A stretch of DNA of 27,128 nt. It comes from Spirochaetales bacterium (lineage in GTDB: Bacteria > Spirochaetota > Spirochaetia > CADAEX01). This document shows, piece by piece, positions 7,449 to 14,543 of the stretch (position 1 is its first letter; each line of letters opens with the position of its first letter). The position numbers were made by a program, and so were the translations under genes. The notes below the pieces were generated by a model. The model was not told the origin of the DNA, made no database searches, and saw nothing but the letters and a program-made list of their open reading frames with translations. The DNA lies in the NCBI GenBank assembly GCA_024233785.1, contig JACKPD010000024.1, forward strand, positions 1 through 27,128. The letters run 5' to 3'.

Positions 7449-10400
7449 CTTTCCTCCGGAAATACTTCATTGACATGAGCGAACAGTAGAGCATCGGGAT
7501 AAGCAGAAGTGTGATAATTGTCCCGAAGATCAGCCCCCATGCCATTACAAGCATCATATCAGACAGCATGGAATCATAACCTGCAAATCCATACGCTGTG
7601 GGAATCAGACCTGCGACAGTTGTTATTGTTGTCAGGAATACGGCCCGGAGCCTTGTTTTCGCGATTGACGCGACCTTGGCTTTGACAGAAGGACCTTCTG
7701 TCCTTGAGTATTCCTTTTCAAGCTTGTCAAGCATTACAATCGCATCATTAACCACGACCCCTGAAAGCCCTATGAGGCCGATAGCCGAGAAAAAACCGTA
7801 TATTGTAATCCCGTGAAAATAGAGGGCAAAAACAACGCCTGCCGCCCCGAACGGGATTGAAAGCATTATGATTAAAGGCTTGACCATGGAGTTGAACAGC
7901 AGTGAAAGGACGACATAAATGATTATGATAACTGCTATTGTTGAGTAGAATATATCATTTCCCGATTCCCTTGTGTCTCTTATTTCACCACCGAATTTAA
8001 GTTTTGACGAAGGATATTTTGCGTATAACTCCGGGAAGATTGTGTTTTCAATTATAACACCGGCACCTGCCGGGGTCATTTTTGAACCTTCCCTGATATC
8101 AGCGTAAACCCTGATTGTTCTGGCAAAATCCTCCCTGAATATTGTTTCAGGGGAATCTATTTTCTTGTATTCAAGAACTGTTTTAAGCGGTACAAGATAT
8201 CCGCCTGAATTCTTGACAGGAACGGAAAACACCTGTTCTATTGTTTTTTTCCTGTTGTCAGGTACTGTCACCTGAACAGGGAGCTCTGTCTCATCATCCC
8301 TGTCTATTGTATATACTTCGTATCTGTTAAGTATCGCTTTAATAGTCCTGGTCACGGCTGAAACACTTATATTCAGCCGCTGCATGACTTCCTTCCTGTA
8401 ATCAATGACATACTCTGAAAAGCGCTTCTGCTCCTGTACTTCTGAGGATGATACCCCCGGTATCTTCTTAAGTTCCTCTGAAAGTTCTTGCGCAAGGGCA
8501 TTTCTGATTGTGTCATTGTTTTCCTGCACCAGAATTTCAATAGGGCTTCCGCTTGACTGGCCGAACCATCCCCGTCTTATCTTAAGGCTTTCAAGGCCCT
8601 GTACAGAGGGGAATTTCCCCTCCCACTCTTTAGTTAGCTGGGATGAGGATTTCTCTCTGTTGTCGCGGCTTACAAGCTGGACTTCGATTGTAAACCTGTT
8701 CTCCTCAACAGCCGCTCCTCTTCTGCTCCGGGCAATATCAGTTCTCACAGCGATAACTTCCCGGCCTATGTAAGGCTGAAATATTTCTTCTACCTGCTGG
8801 GCCAGTTCCGCTGTCCTGAATTTATCGGTTCCCTTCGGCGCGGCCCCTTCAAAATCAACCCGTGTCACTTCCTCCCGGGGGAACAGCACAAAGCTCATTT
8901 TATTTGAAACTATGCTGAATGCCGTGTATAAAAGAGCGATCAGCAGAATATAAAGTATTGTCTTTATTCCAAGCAGTTTTTCCAGGATTTTTCCGTATTT
9001 ATCTTCAACTATTTCAAACCAGTGCCCTTTCCCGTTGAGTTTTTTATTCTTTCTTTTAAGGAAATCAGGCAGTGCAATGGAAAGGTGGGATGGCAGTATT
9101 AATAATGCTTCCAGAAGGCTTCCGCACAGCATAAGAAAGATAAGCAGCGGAATAAATGAAACAAATTTGCCGAACCGTCCCCCGAAGAAGTAAAGCGGCG
9201 TAAAGGCTACACATGTTGTAATAATACTGGCTATTACCGGTTTAAGGACATATACTGTCCCTTCAATTACCGCCGTCTTCCTTTCTGTTCCGTTGTGCCG
9301 CAGCCTTCCTACATTTTCAGCGACAATAATAGCGTCATCCACAACCATACCCATAACAAGAATAACCGCGGCCATTGTCATGTTGTTGATAGTGTATCCT
9401 GAGAGGTATACAAAAATAATTGTGAAACACATGCTGAACGGGATACCGGCCGCTACCCAGAACCCGCTTGTAAAGTCCAGAAAAATAAAGAGCGTCAGGA
9501 TTACAAAAACAAAACCGATTAGGCCGTTTACTGAAATAAGAGCGAGTCTCTCCCTTACCGCGGTTGATTCATCATCCATGAGAACGGTATCAATGCCGGC
9601 TTCCTTAAGAACATTGTTTTTAAACCTGTCGACTTCCGCCATTATCATGTCATTTGCTTCTATAATTCCAGCGGATGATTTTTTAACAATATTCAGCCTT
9701 ACCCCTTCATGGCTGTTGTATTTTGTTATTGTTACATATTCCTCAAACGTTTCATCAACAGTGCCCAGATCTGATATTCTTACTGTCGCTCCGTCAAATG
9801 TTCCGCGGACAATTAATTTCCTTATTTTATCCGGTGTGTCGAGTTCTGAAACGATTGAAACCTTTATTTCATCCTTGTCCTTTATAACTCCCGCCGGCAG
9901 TCTGAAACTGTTTGCGGAGAGTATATCAATTACATCTGTAACTGCCATGTTGTAGTACGCGAGTTTGTCCGGATCAAGACGGATTACAATTTCATTGTCA
10001 AGAGCCCCTGAAACTGATACTTCCCTTACTGTGCTGAGCCTTTCTATTCTCTTTTTCAGTGTTTCAGCATAATCCTGAAGCCTTTTTCTCCCCTCCGCGG
10101 TGAGTATTTTCTGATCCAGGTCTATTAGCGCTATATCGAGTACAGACCGCTCTGATGTCTTTATCTCCCGCAGCCGCGGCGTACCCGCGTCATCAGGAAA
10201 ATCTATTTCAAGCACGCTGCTTCTTATCTCATTTATTATATTGTCTCTTTCGGAAGGATTATCTTCAAGTTCGACAGTTATTGAGCTTGAGGAAGAGCCT
10301 GATGTGCTTGAAACTGTCGAAATCCCGTTAATGCCGTTTAGCGAGTCTTCGATAGGTTTTGTTATAAAATATTCAACATCGGCAGGGGAAGCGTTTTTAT

Positions 10401-10557
10401 AGCTTGTATTGATTCTTACAATATCAAAGGTAACATCAGGCATGGATTCCTTGCCGGTTTCCTGCCATGCGAAAATAGCTGTAATTATTACCCCTGCCGC
10501 TATGAAATTTGCCAGAAGATGTCTTTTGGCGAAGTATTCGATAATTGTGCGGATCAT
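7432..10557 (-). CDS. RND efflux pump, inner-membrane transporter (AcrB/MdtB superfamily)
   Basis: A 1041-residue proton-driven exporter of the usual RND length. TM1 is at residues 14-32, followed by a large periplasmic loop, a helix cluster at about 335-490, a second periplasmic loop, and a last helix cluster at about 855-1030. The TM4 proton relay is seen as MGMVVDDAIIVAENVGRLR near residue 405, with both aspartates, and the matching NDAIVMLDKLEKEY occurs in the second half. It should export lipophilic or amphiphilic compounds through the TolC-like partner. The start has AGGTGG upstream. A TATAAT at 10603-10598 (- strand) may be its -10 box, but no good -35 box is seen. No membrane-fusion (HlyD/AcrA-like) gene occurs next to it. 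Confidence 0.95.
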   Translation of the reverse strand: MIRTIIEYFAKRHLLANFIAAGVIITAIFAWQETGKESMPDVTFDIVRINTSYKNASPADVEYFITKPIEDSLNGINGISTVSSTSGSSSSSITVELEDNPSERDNIINEIRSSVLEIDFPDDAGTPRLREIKTSERSVLDIALIDLDQKILTAEGRKRLQDYAETLKKRIERLSTVREVSVSGALDNEIVIRLDPDKLAYYNMAVTDVIDILSANSFRLPAGVIKDKDEIKVSIVSELDTPDKIRKLIVRGTFDGATVRISDLGTVDETFEEYVTITKYNSHEGVRLNIVKKSSAGIIEANDMIMAEVDRFKNNVLKEAGIDTVLMDDESTAVRERLALISVNGLIGFVFVILTLFIFLDFTSGFWVAAGIPFSMCFTIIFVYLSGYTINNMTMAAVILVMGMVVDDAIIVAENVGRLRHNGTERKTAVIEGTVYVLKPVIASIITTCVAFTPLYFFGGRFGKFVSFIPLLIFLMLCGSLLEALLILPSHLSIALPDFLKRKNKKLNGKGHWFEIVEDKYGKILEKLLGIKTILYILLIALLYTAFSIVSNKMSFVLFPREEVTRVDFEGAAPKGTDKFRTAELAQQVEEIFQPYIGREVIAVRTDIARSRRGAAVEENRFTIEVQLVSRDNREKSSSQLTKEWEGKFPSVQGLESLKIRRGWFGQSSGSPIEILVQENNDTIRNALAQELSEELKKIPGVSSSEVQEQKRFSEYVIDYRKEVMQRLNISVSAVTRTIKAILNRYEVYTIDRDDETELPVQVTVPDNRKKTIEQVFSVPVKNSGGYLVPLKTVLEYKKIDSPETIFREDFARTIRVYADIREGSKMTPAGAGVIIENTIFPELYAKYPSSKLKFGGEIRDTRESGNDIFYSTIAVIIIIYVVLSLLFNSMVKPLIIMLSIPFGAAGVVFALYFHGITIYGFFSAIGLIGLSGVVVNDAIVMLDKLEKEYSRTEGPSVKAKVASIAKTRLRAVFLTTITTVAGLIPTAYGFAGYDSMLSDMMLVMAWGLIFGTIITLLLIPMLYCSLMSMKYFRRKDEAGI

Positions 10558-10669
10558 ATTGCCACCTGCTGTTCCTGTACCGGCTTATATTTTGTGAATT
10601 ATATCATCGCTTTTTTTATTTGAATATATGCAAAAAATACTATTATTCACTACAGCGGACAGATAATGT

Positions 10670-10724
10670 AAAAAATTACCGGCTCTCCCCATACGCTAAC
10701 GGGTCTACCCTGTAAAACTGCCGG
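10670..10724 (-). terminator. possible terminator after the DUF1634 gene
   Basis: On the - strand CCGGC (10724-10720) can pair with GCCGG (10683-10679), followed by TAATTTTTT. The intervening loop is long (about 36 bases, with a weak inner CCC/GGG stem) and the stem begins inside the last codons. The T-run is good but the hairpin is only fair. Confidence 0.3.
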
Positions 10725-11088
10725 ATGCCGCAGCCAGGATTGAAAGTACAGTTAAAAACGAGAATATAAAAGCTGCATATTCCCTGTCTAGCAGGAAAAG
10801 TATTGAAAGGGCAAGCAGGCTTATTCCCACAGCAGAGGCGAAAAGAATGATGGAAAAATAAAGGAGCCTGTATGACGGGGCCAGGAGCAGTCCGTTCATT
10901 CCGGAATCATTGTAGAGCCTTGCAATCTGTTCTCCGTTCATTCTCCACAGCGCGGCAATTTCCCTCCCGTATTCCGGGTGGGAATAAAGTTCAATAAGAA
11001 ACAGGATAAACCCTGTGACCAGGATGAAGAGAAATGATCTGTCTATCCATGAGCAGATTCTGCCGTATTTTTTATTCATATCTTTCAT
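10705..11088 (-). CDS. DUF1634 membrane protein, TSUP partner
   Basis: A 127-residue integral membrane protein with three hydrophobic helices (residues about 14-32, 72-97 and 101-124). Its size, topology and position directly after a TSUP permease gene fit the DUF1634 family, which is typically found next to TauE/SafE genes. Its function is unknown, and an accessory role in the same transport process is inferred from linkage. The frame is open further upstream, but the natural start is the ATG at 11088, which overlaps the stop of the permease gene as ATGA. The upstream residues are proline- and cysteine-rich and belong to a frame shadowing the permease gene. Confidence 0.7.
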   Translation of the reverse strand: MKDMNKKYGRICSWIDRSFLFILVTGFILFLIELYSHPEYGREIAALWRMNGEQIARLYNDSGMNGLLLAPSYRLLYFSIILFASAVGISLLALSILFLLDREYAAFIFSFLTVLSILAAASGSFTG

Positions 11089-11918
11089 AGGTTGCCCGCT
11101 ATAAGCCTTATGCCTGAAAATACAAGAAACGCAATTATAAGGGTCCTGATCAGGCGCGGGCTTGCTTTTCCCATAAACCTTGCCCCCAGTTTTGAACCAA
11201 GAGCGACACCCAGAAAAGAGGGCAGGGCGATAAGCGGGAAAACCGCATTGTGAGAAATATAGACCCATATCGCGGATGATGAATTGGCTGATATTATAAT
11301 GCTGCTTGTTCCTGCCGCAAGTTTAAGCGGGACCCCGAGGACAAGATTTAAGACAGGAACGCCGGCCCAGCCGCCTCCTATCCCGAACATCCCTGATATT
11401 ATCCCGATAAACGCAAAAAGGACCATTCCGGTGAGGGAATTTTTTATTGACCATTCATTCCCCTCTTCATTTCCGTTATTTTTAAAGATCCCTCCGATAT
11501 GAAGTATTGATGCGATAAAGTCTTTTTTCAGGGGGAGTCTTGATGATGAGTGTGATCTGTTTAGAATCATGAAAGCGGAGACTGCGACCATTATTACTCC
11601 GAGCGTTATTTTTAATACCCTTTCGTCCGCCGCGAGCCCTGCCTTTGCCCCTATTACGGAAAACACGGCGCCTGACAGGGCAAACGGAAGCGAAAGCCGT
11701 ATATCAGCAAATCCCTGTTTTAAAAGCCTGGGCGCGGCAGAGAGTGAACTTCCAAGCGTCAGGAACAGCCCTGCTCCCCTTATCAGGTCAAAATTGAAAG
11801 GGAAAAAGGCGGCTACTACAGGAACATATATCGAACCCCCTCCTATCCCGGCGAGGACAGAGACAATTCCCAGAAAAAAAGAGATTACAAAAAGCAGTAA
11901 AGGATTTATCCACCACAC
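11085..11918 (-). CDS. TSUP (TauE/SafE) family anion permease
   Basis: A 277-residue inner-membrane protein with about eight helices and two related halves. Each half has the glycine-rich family signature: VLAGIGGGSIYVPVV near residue 22 and SGMFGIGGGWAGVPVL near residue 175. TSUP proteins move small anions such as sulfite, sulfonates or organosulfur compounds. The substrate here is unknown. It starts with GTG at 11918 and no clear Shine-Dalgarno is visible. It is followed with a 4-base overlap by the DUF1634 gene and is divergent from an SLC13-like anion transporter, so both sides of this intergenic region handle anions. Confidence 0.88.
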   Translation of the reverse strand: MWWINPLLLFVISFFLGIVSVLAGIGGGSIYVPVVAAFFPFNFDLIRGAGLFLTLGSSLSAAPRLLKQGFADIRLSLPFALSGAVFSVIGAKAGLAADERVLKITLGVIMVAVSAFMILNRSHSSSRLPLKKDFIASILHIGGIFKNNGNEEGNEWSIKNSLTGMVLFAFIGIISGMFGIGGGWAGVPVLNLVLGVPLKLAAGTSSIIISANSSSAIWVYISHNAVFPLIALPSFLGVALGSKLGARFMGKASPRLIRTLIIAFLVFSGIRLIAGNL

Positions 11919-11953
11919 AACTTTTTTATACTAAAGCAAGTGGTAAAGTTGTG
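11916..11953. repeat. 9-bp inverted repeat in the divergent TSUP / anion-transporter control region
   Basis: CACAACTTT (11916-11924) and AAAGTTGTG (11945-11953) are perfect inverted copies separated by 20 bases. The left arm covers the TSUP GTG start codon. The repeat sits between two divergent anion-transporter genes and could be a shared operator. Nothing identifies a binding protein. Confidence 0.4.
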
Positions 11954-12017
11954 CAATTATTATATCGCGGGTACGGCTATGGATAGGTGTTTTTTTTTAT
12001 GCTATATCTTTCAGGAT

Positions 12018-13226
12018 ATGACAGCTGTAATAATTGCCGCATCGCTTATAGGCATTGCCGCGGGAAAAATACCTTCCCTTAGGATGAACCGGGCTACAAT
12101 CGCCTTTACAGGCGCCGCGCTTCTTATACTGACCGGTTCACTTACCTACAGTGAAGCGCTTGCAAGCGTTGACCTTAATACAATAGTCCTGATTTTCGCA
12201 ATGATGATAATCAATGCAAACCTCAAGCTAAGCGGTTTTTTCAGGCTGACGGGCAGGCTTATCGCAATGAAAGCGGATACGCCTGAGGCCCTTCTCGCCT
12301 TGATAATCCTCACTTCAGCGCTGCTTTCAGCTCTTTTTCTGAACGATACAATAGTGCTTATGATGACCCCACTTGTGATTGAAACCGCTCTGATTGCTTC
12401 CCGGAACCCGGTTCCGTACCTGGTTGCTCTTGCTGTATCCGCAAACATCGGGTCAGCTGCGACTTTCATCGGCAATCCCCAGAATATTATGATCGGGGCC
12501 CTCTCCGGCATCCCCTTTTTTTCATATACGCTTAAGGCCCTTGTCCCTTCTGTATTCGGGCTTGCCGTATCCTGGCTGGTAATTGTTATTGTCTTCAGAA
12601 AGGAATTTGACAATTCCAGGTTCTCTTTAAGTGTTTCTTCTTCAGTATTAATATATAAACCGCTTCTTTATAAAAGCCTTTTCTCTGTTGTAATTCTGGC
12701 AGCATCAATAGCAGCAGGACTCCCGATTACCCCCGCAGCCCTTGCAGCCGCATCCTTTCTTGTAATAACAAGGAGGGTAAATCCCGGGCGCGTATTCGCG
12801 GATATTGATTTCAGCATTCTTGTCTTTTTTTCAGGGCTGTTTGTAATAACCGGGGCGCTTACCCGGCTCGATTTCTATCAGGAAGCGGTAACTGCGTACG
12901 GCGCGGCAATTTCAGACAGTATTCCCTTGTTCAGCGCCTTCTCACTTATACTGAGCAATATTGTTTCCAATGTTCCGGCTGTTATGCTTCTGCGCCCTGT
13001 CGTAGAGCTTGCGGCAAATCCGGATGTCATGTGGAGCGCCCTTGCCCTTTCTTCCACCTATGCGGGCAATCTTACCCTGATGGGATCGGTCGCAAATCTG
13101 ATAGTCGCTGAAACAGCGCGCAGACAGAATATAAACCTCTCTTTTTCATCTTACCTTAGGGCCGGTTTCCCGGTTACAGTTATAACAACAGCCGCCGGCG
13201 CTCTTTGGCTGATGCTGGCAGGGTGA
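12018..13226 (+). CDS. SLC13/ArsB-type anion transporter (ion-transporter superfamily)
   Basis: A 402-residue inner-membrane transporter with about eleven helices and two inverted halves. The family hairpin motifs are visible in both halves: NDTIVLMMTPL with SANIGSAATFIGNPQNIMIG in the first, and SNIVSNVPAVMLL with SSTYAGNLTLMGSVANLIV in the second. This places it in the ion-transporter superfamily (ArsB, NhaD, CitT/DASS). The substrate (arsenite, dicarboxylate, sulfate or another anion) cannot be decided. The frame extends upstream to a GTG at 11940 and an ATG at 11979, but those residues include a nine-T run (11990-11998) and match nothing typical. Starting at 12018 puts the first helix where the family has it, though its AGGA is unusually close to the ATG. 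Confidence 0.85.
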   Translation: MTAVIIAASLIGIAAGKIPSLRMNRATIAFTGAALLILTGSLTYSEALASVDLNTIVLIFAMMIINANLKLSGFFRLTGRLIAMKADTPEALLALIILTSALLSALFLNDTIVLMMTPLVIETALIASRNPVPYLVALAVSANIGSAATFIGNPQNIMIGALSGIPFFSYTLKALVPSVFGLAVSWLVIVIVFRKEFDNSRFSLSVSSSVLIYKPLLYKSLFSVVILAASIAAGLPITPAALAAASFLVITRRVNPGRVFADIDFSILVFFSGLFVITGALTRLDFYQEAVTAYGAAISDSIPLFSAFSLILSNIVSNVPAVMLLRPVVELAANPDVMWSALALSSTYAGNLTLMGSVANLIVAETARRQNINLSFSSYLRAGFPVTVITTAAGALWLMLAG

Positions 13227-13343
13227 GAAGCGTTTATCCGGCACCTGGTCTTCCCATCCTGTTCTAATTGCTTTGACCGAAATTTTCATTGCCAAACCAT
13301 ATAACCGGCCATTTAATACTATCTTTTTAGTATGAAAAAAAAA

Positions 13344-13382
13344 TAGACAGATTCTGCTTACAATGTTACAATAGCATTGTAA
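13344..13382 (+). promoter_or_regulatory. promoter and three-half-site operator of the TAXI-TRAP operon
   Basis: TAGACA (13344-13349), a 17-base spacer and TACAAT (13367-13372) match the sigma70 consensus at 5 of 6 in each box. A perfect 17-bp palindrome TTACAATAGCATTGTAA (13366-13382) covers the -10 box and the expected start of transcription. A third copy of the half-site, TTACAAT, lies just upstream at 13358-13364. This position suits a repressor. The GAAGGAGAT Shine-Dalgarno and ATG follow at 13396-13410. Confidence 0.6.
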
Positions 13383-13407
13383 TACAAAACAATTTGAAGG
13401 AGATCTC

Positions 13408-14421
13408 ATGAAAATTTTTAGAAAAACTGCAGTTTTAATTCTGATTCTGCTGCTTGTATCATCTTTTGCCTTTGCAGGCGGACAGAAAGAGGGAGCTAAA
13501 AGAGAATTTATCAGGTTCGGCGGAGGCGCGCCGGGCGGATCATGGTTTGCTACTGTAGGCGGATTTGCCTCATATATCAGCAGCGCAAACCCGAATCTTA
13601 ATATTACAGCTGTTTCAACAGGCGGATCTGCTGACAACAACAGGCAGGCGGCAAGAGGACAGCTTGATACATGGCTAACCCATGCAATGACAGCACTTGA
13701 CCTCTGGACAGGAGCAGGCGAATTCAAGGGAGAAACCCCCTACAAGAATTTCCGCCTCATTTCCGGTGTTTATGAAAGCCACCACCACTTTGTAACACTT
13801 GCAAGTAAAACCGATATTAACACTCTCCAGGATTTTGCAGGAAAATCTGTAGTAATGGGCAATACAGGAAGCGGAGGAGCTATCAACTCAGAGAATATAT
13901 TAAAGGCTCTTGGTATTTTTGATAAAGTTGACGTCCGCTACATGGGATGGGAAGATGCGGGAAGAGCTCTTCAGGACGGCAGAATTGATGCGGCAGGCGC
14001 AAGCAGCGCTCCGGCATCAGCTGTAGTAACTCTTGATGCGCAGAGGCCGATCAAGCTGATTGCACCGTCAAATGCGGATTTTGCCAAAATTATTGCGGCA
14101 TATCCATCCTACTCAAAATCAGTTATCAAAGCTGGAACATACAGTTCTGTAAAAGAGGATTCTCCCTGTATTTCTTTCCTTGTATACTGGGCAGCTCAGA
14201 AGGATCTTTCAGAGAAGGCTGTTTATGATATGATGGTTATAGGACTTGACCCTGCAAACCTTAAGGAACTTTCAAGTATTCATCATAATCTTAAAACAAT
14301 CGGACCTTACCTTGACCAGATGAGTACTTTTCCGGTTCCCCTTCATCCGGGCGCTGTTAAATACTACAGAGAGAAGGGCTTGACTGTTCCTGAATCACTC
14401 ATTCCTCCTGAGATGAAATAA
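13408..14421 (+). CDS. TRAP transporter substrate-binding protein, TAXI family
   Basis: A 337-residue periplasmic binding protein. The signal peptide is residues 1-23 (ending FAFA), and the mature protein begins GGQKEG, a style frequent in spirochaetal binding proteins. The TAXI family block is clear: FGGGAPGGSWFATVGGFASYI near residue 36, TGGSADNNRQAARGQLD near 71, and a GKSVVMGNTGSGGAINSENIL-like stretch near 145. TAXI proteins capture small organic anions for a TRAP permease driven by an ion gradient. The ligand is not predictable. It is the first gene of an operon with the fused permease and a cupin. Its own promoter and operator lie directly upstream, and a stable hairpin follows its stop codon. 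Confidence 0.93.
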   Translation: MKIFRKTAVLILILLLVSSFAFAGGQKEGAKREFIRFGGGAPGGSWFATVGGFASYISSANPNLNITAVSTGGSADNNRQAARGQLDTWLTHAMTALDLWTGAGEFKGETPYKNFRLISGVYESHHHFVTLASKTDINTLQDFAGKSVVMGNTGSGGAINSENILKALGIFDKVDVRYMGWEDAGRALQDGRIDAAGASSAPASAVVTLDAQRPIKLIAPSNADFAKIIAAYPSYSKSVIKAGTYSSVKEDSPCISFLVYWAAQKDLSEKAVYDMMVIGLDPANLKELSSIHHNLKTIGPYLDQMSTFPVPLHPGAVKYYREKGLTVPESLIPPEMK

Positions 14422-14446
14422 CCGAATAAAAATAAATTAAACATGA

Positions 14447-14480
14447 AAACCCTGGAAATGCTGTTTCCGGGGTTTATTTC
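14447..14480 (+). terminator. intercistronic hairpin after the TAXI gene
   Basis: A 12-bp stem (14447-14458 with 14464-14475, one G-T wobble, five-base loop TGCTG) follows the TAXI stop codon and is trailed by TATTTCTAT. It lies inside the operon, before the permease gene. It probably acts as a partial terminator or as protection of the binding-protein mRNA, so that more binding protein than permease is made. Confidence 0.6.
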
Positions 14481-14543
14481 TATCAAGAAATTAAAACCCT
14501 GATTATGTCCTGTTAATATCATATTCAAAAGGATCAACATTTT

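Noticed and set aside
9293..9955. Open frame of 220 codons on the + strand opposite the RND pump gene.
   Set aside because: It lies wholly antisense to a clear RND gene, has serine/threonine/isoleucine-rich composition typical of a shadow frame, and no recognisable domain.
10598..10603. Promoter of the RND operon with TATAAT on the - strand.
   Set aside because: The -10 box is perfect but no -35 box stands at 16-18 bases, so no separate promoter feature is listed.
11089..11268. N-terminal extension of the DUF1634 protein by 60 residues.
   Set aside because: The extension reads out of frame through the TSUP gene, is rich in Cys and Pro, and is not hydrophobic. The ATGA overlap at 11088 is the natural start.
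11940..12017. Longer N-terminus for the SLC13-like transporter from GTG 11940 or ATG 11979.
   Set aside because: It contains a nine-T run and cysteine-rich residues not expected before the first helix. It was not excluded completely because the Shine-Dalgarno for 12018 is poorly spaced.
13146..13727. Open frame of 193 codons on the - strand across the SLC13 end and the TAXI start.
   Set aside because: It covers the TAXI promoter and signal peptide on the opposite strand. The predicted protein has no domain or signal and would conflict with two well-supported genes.
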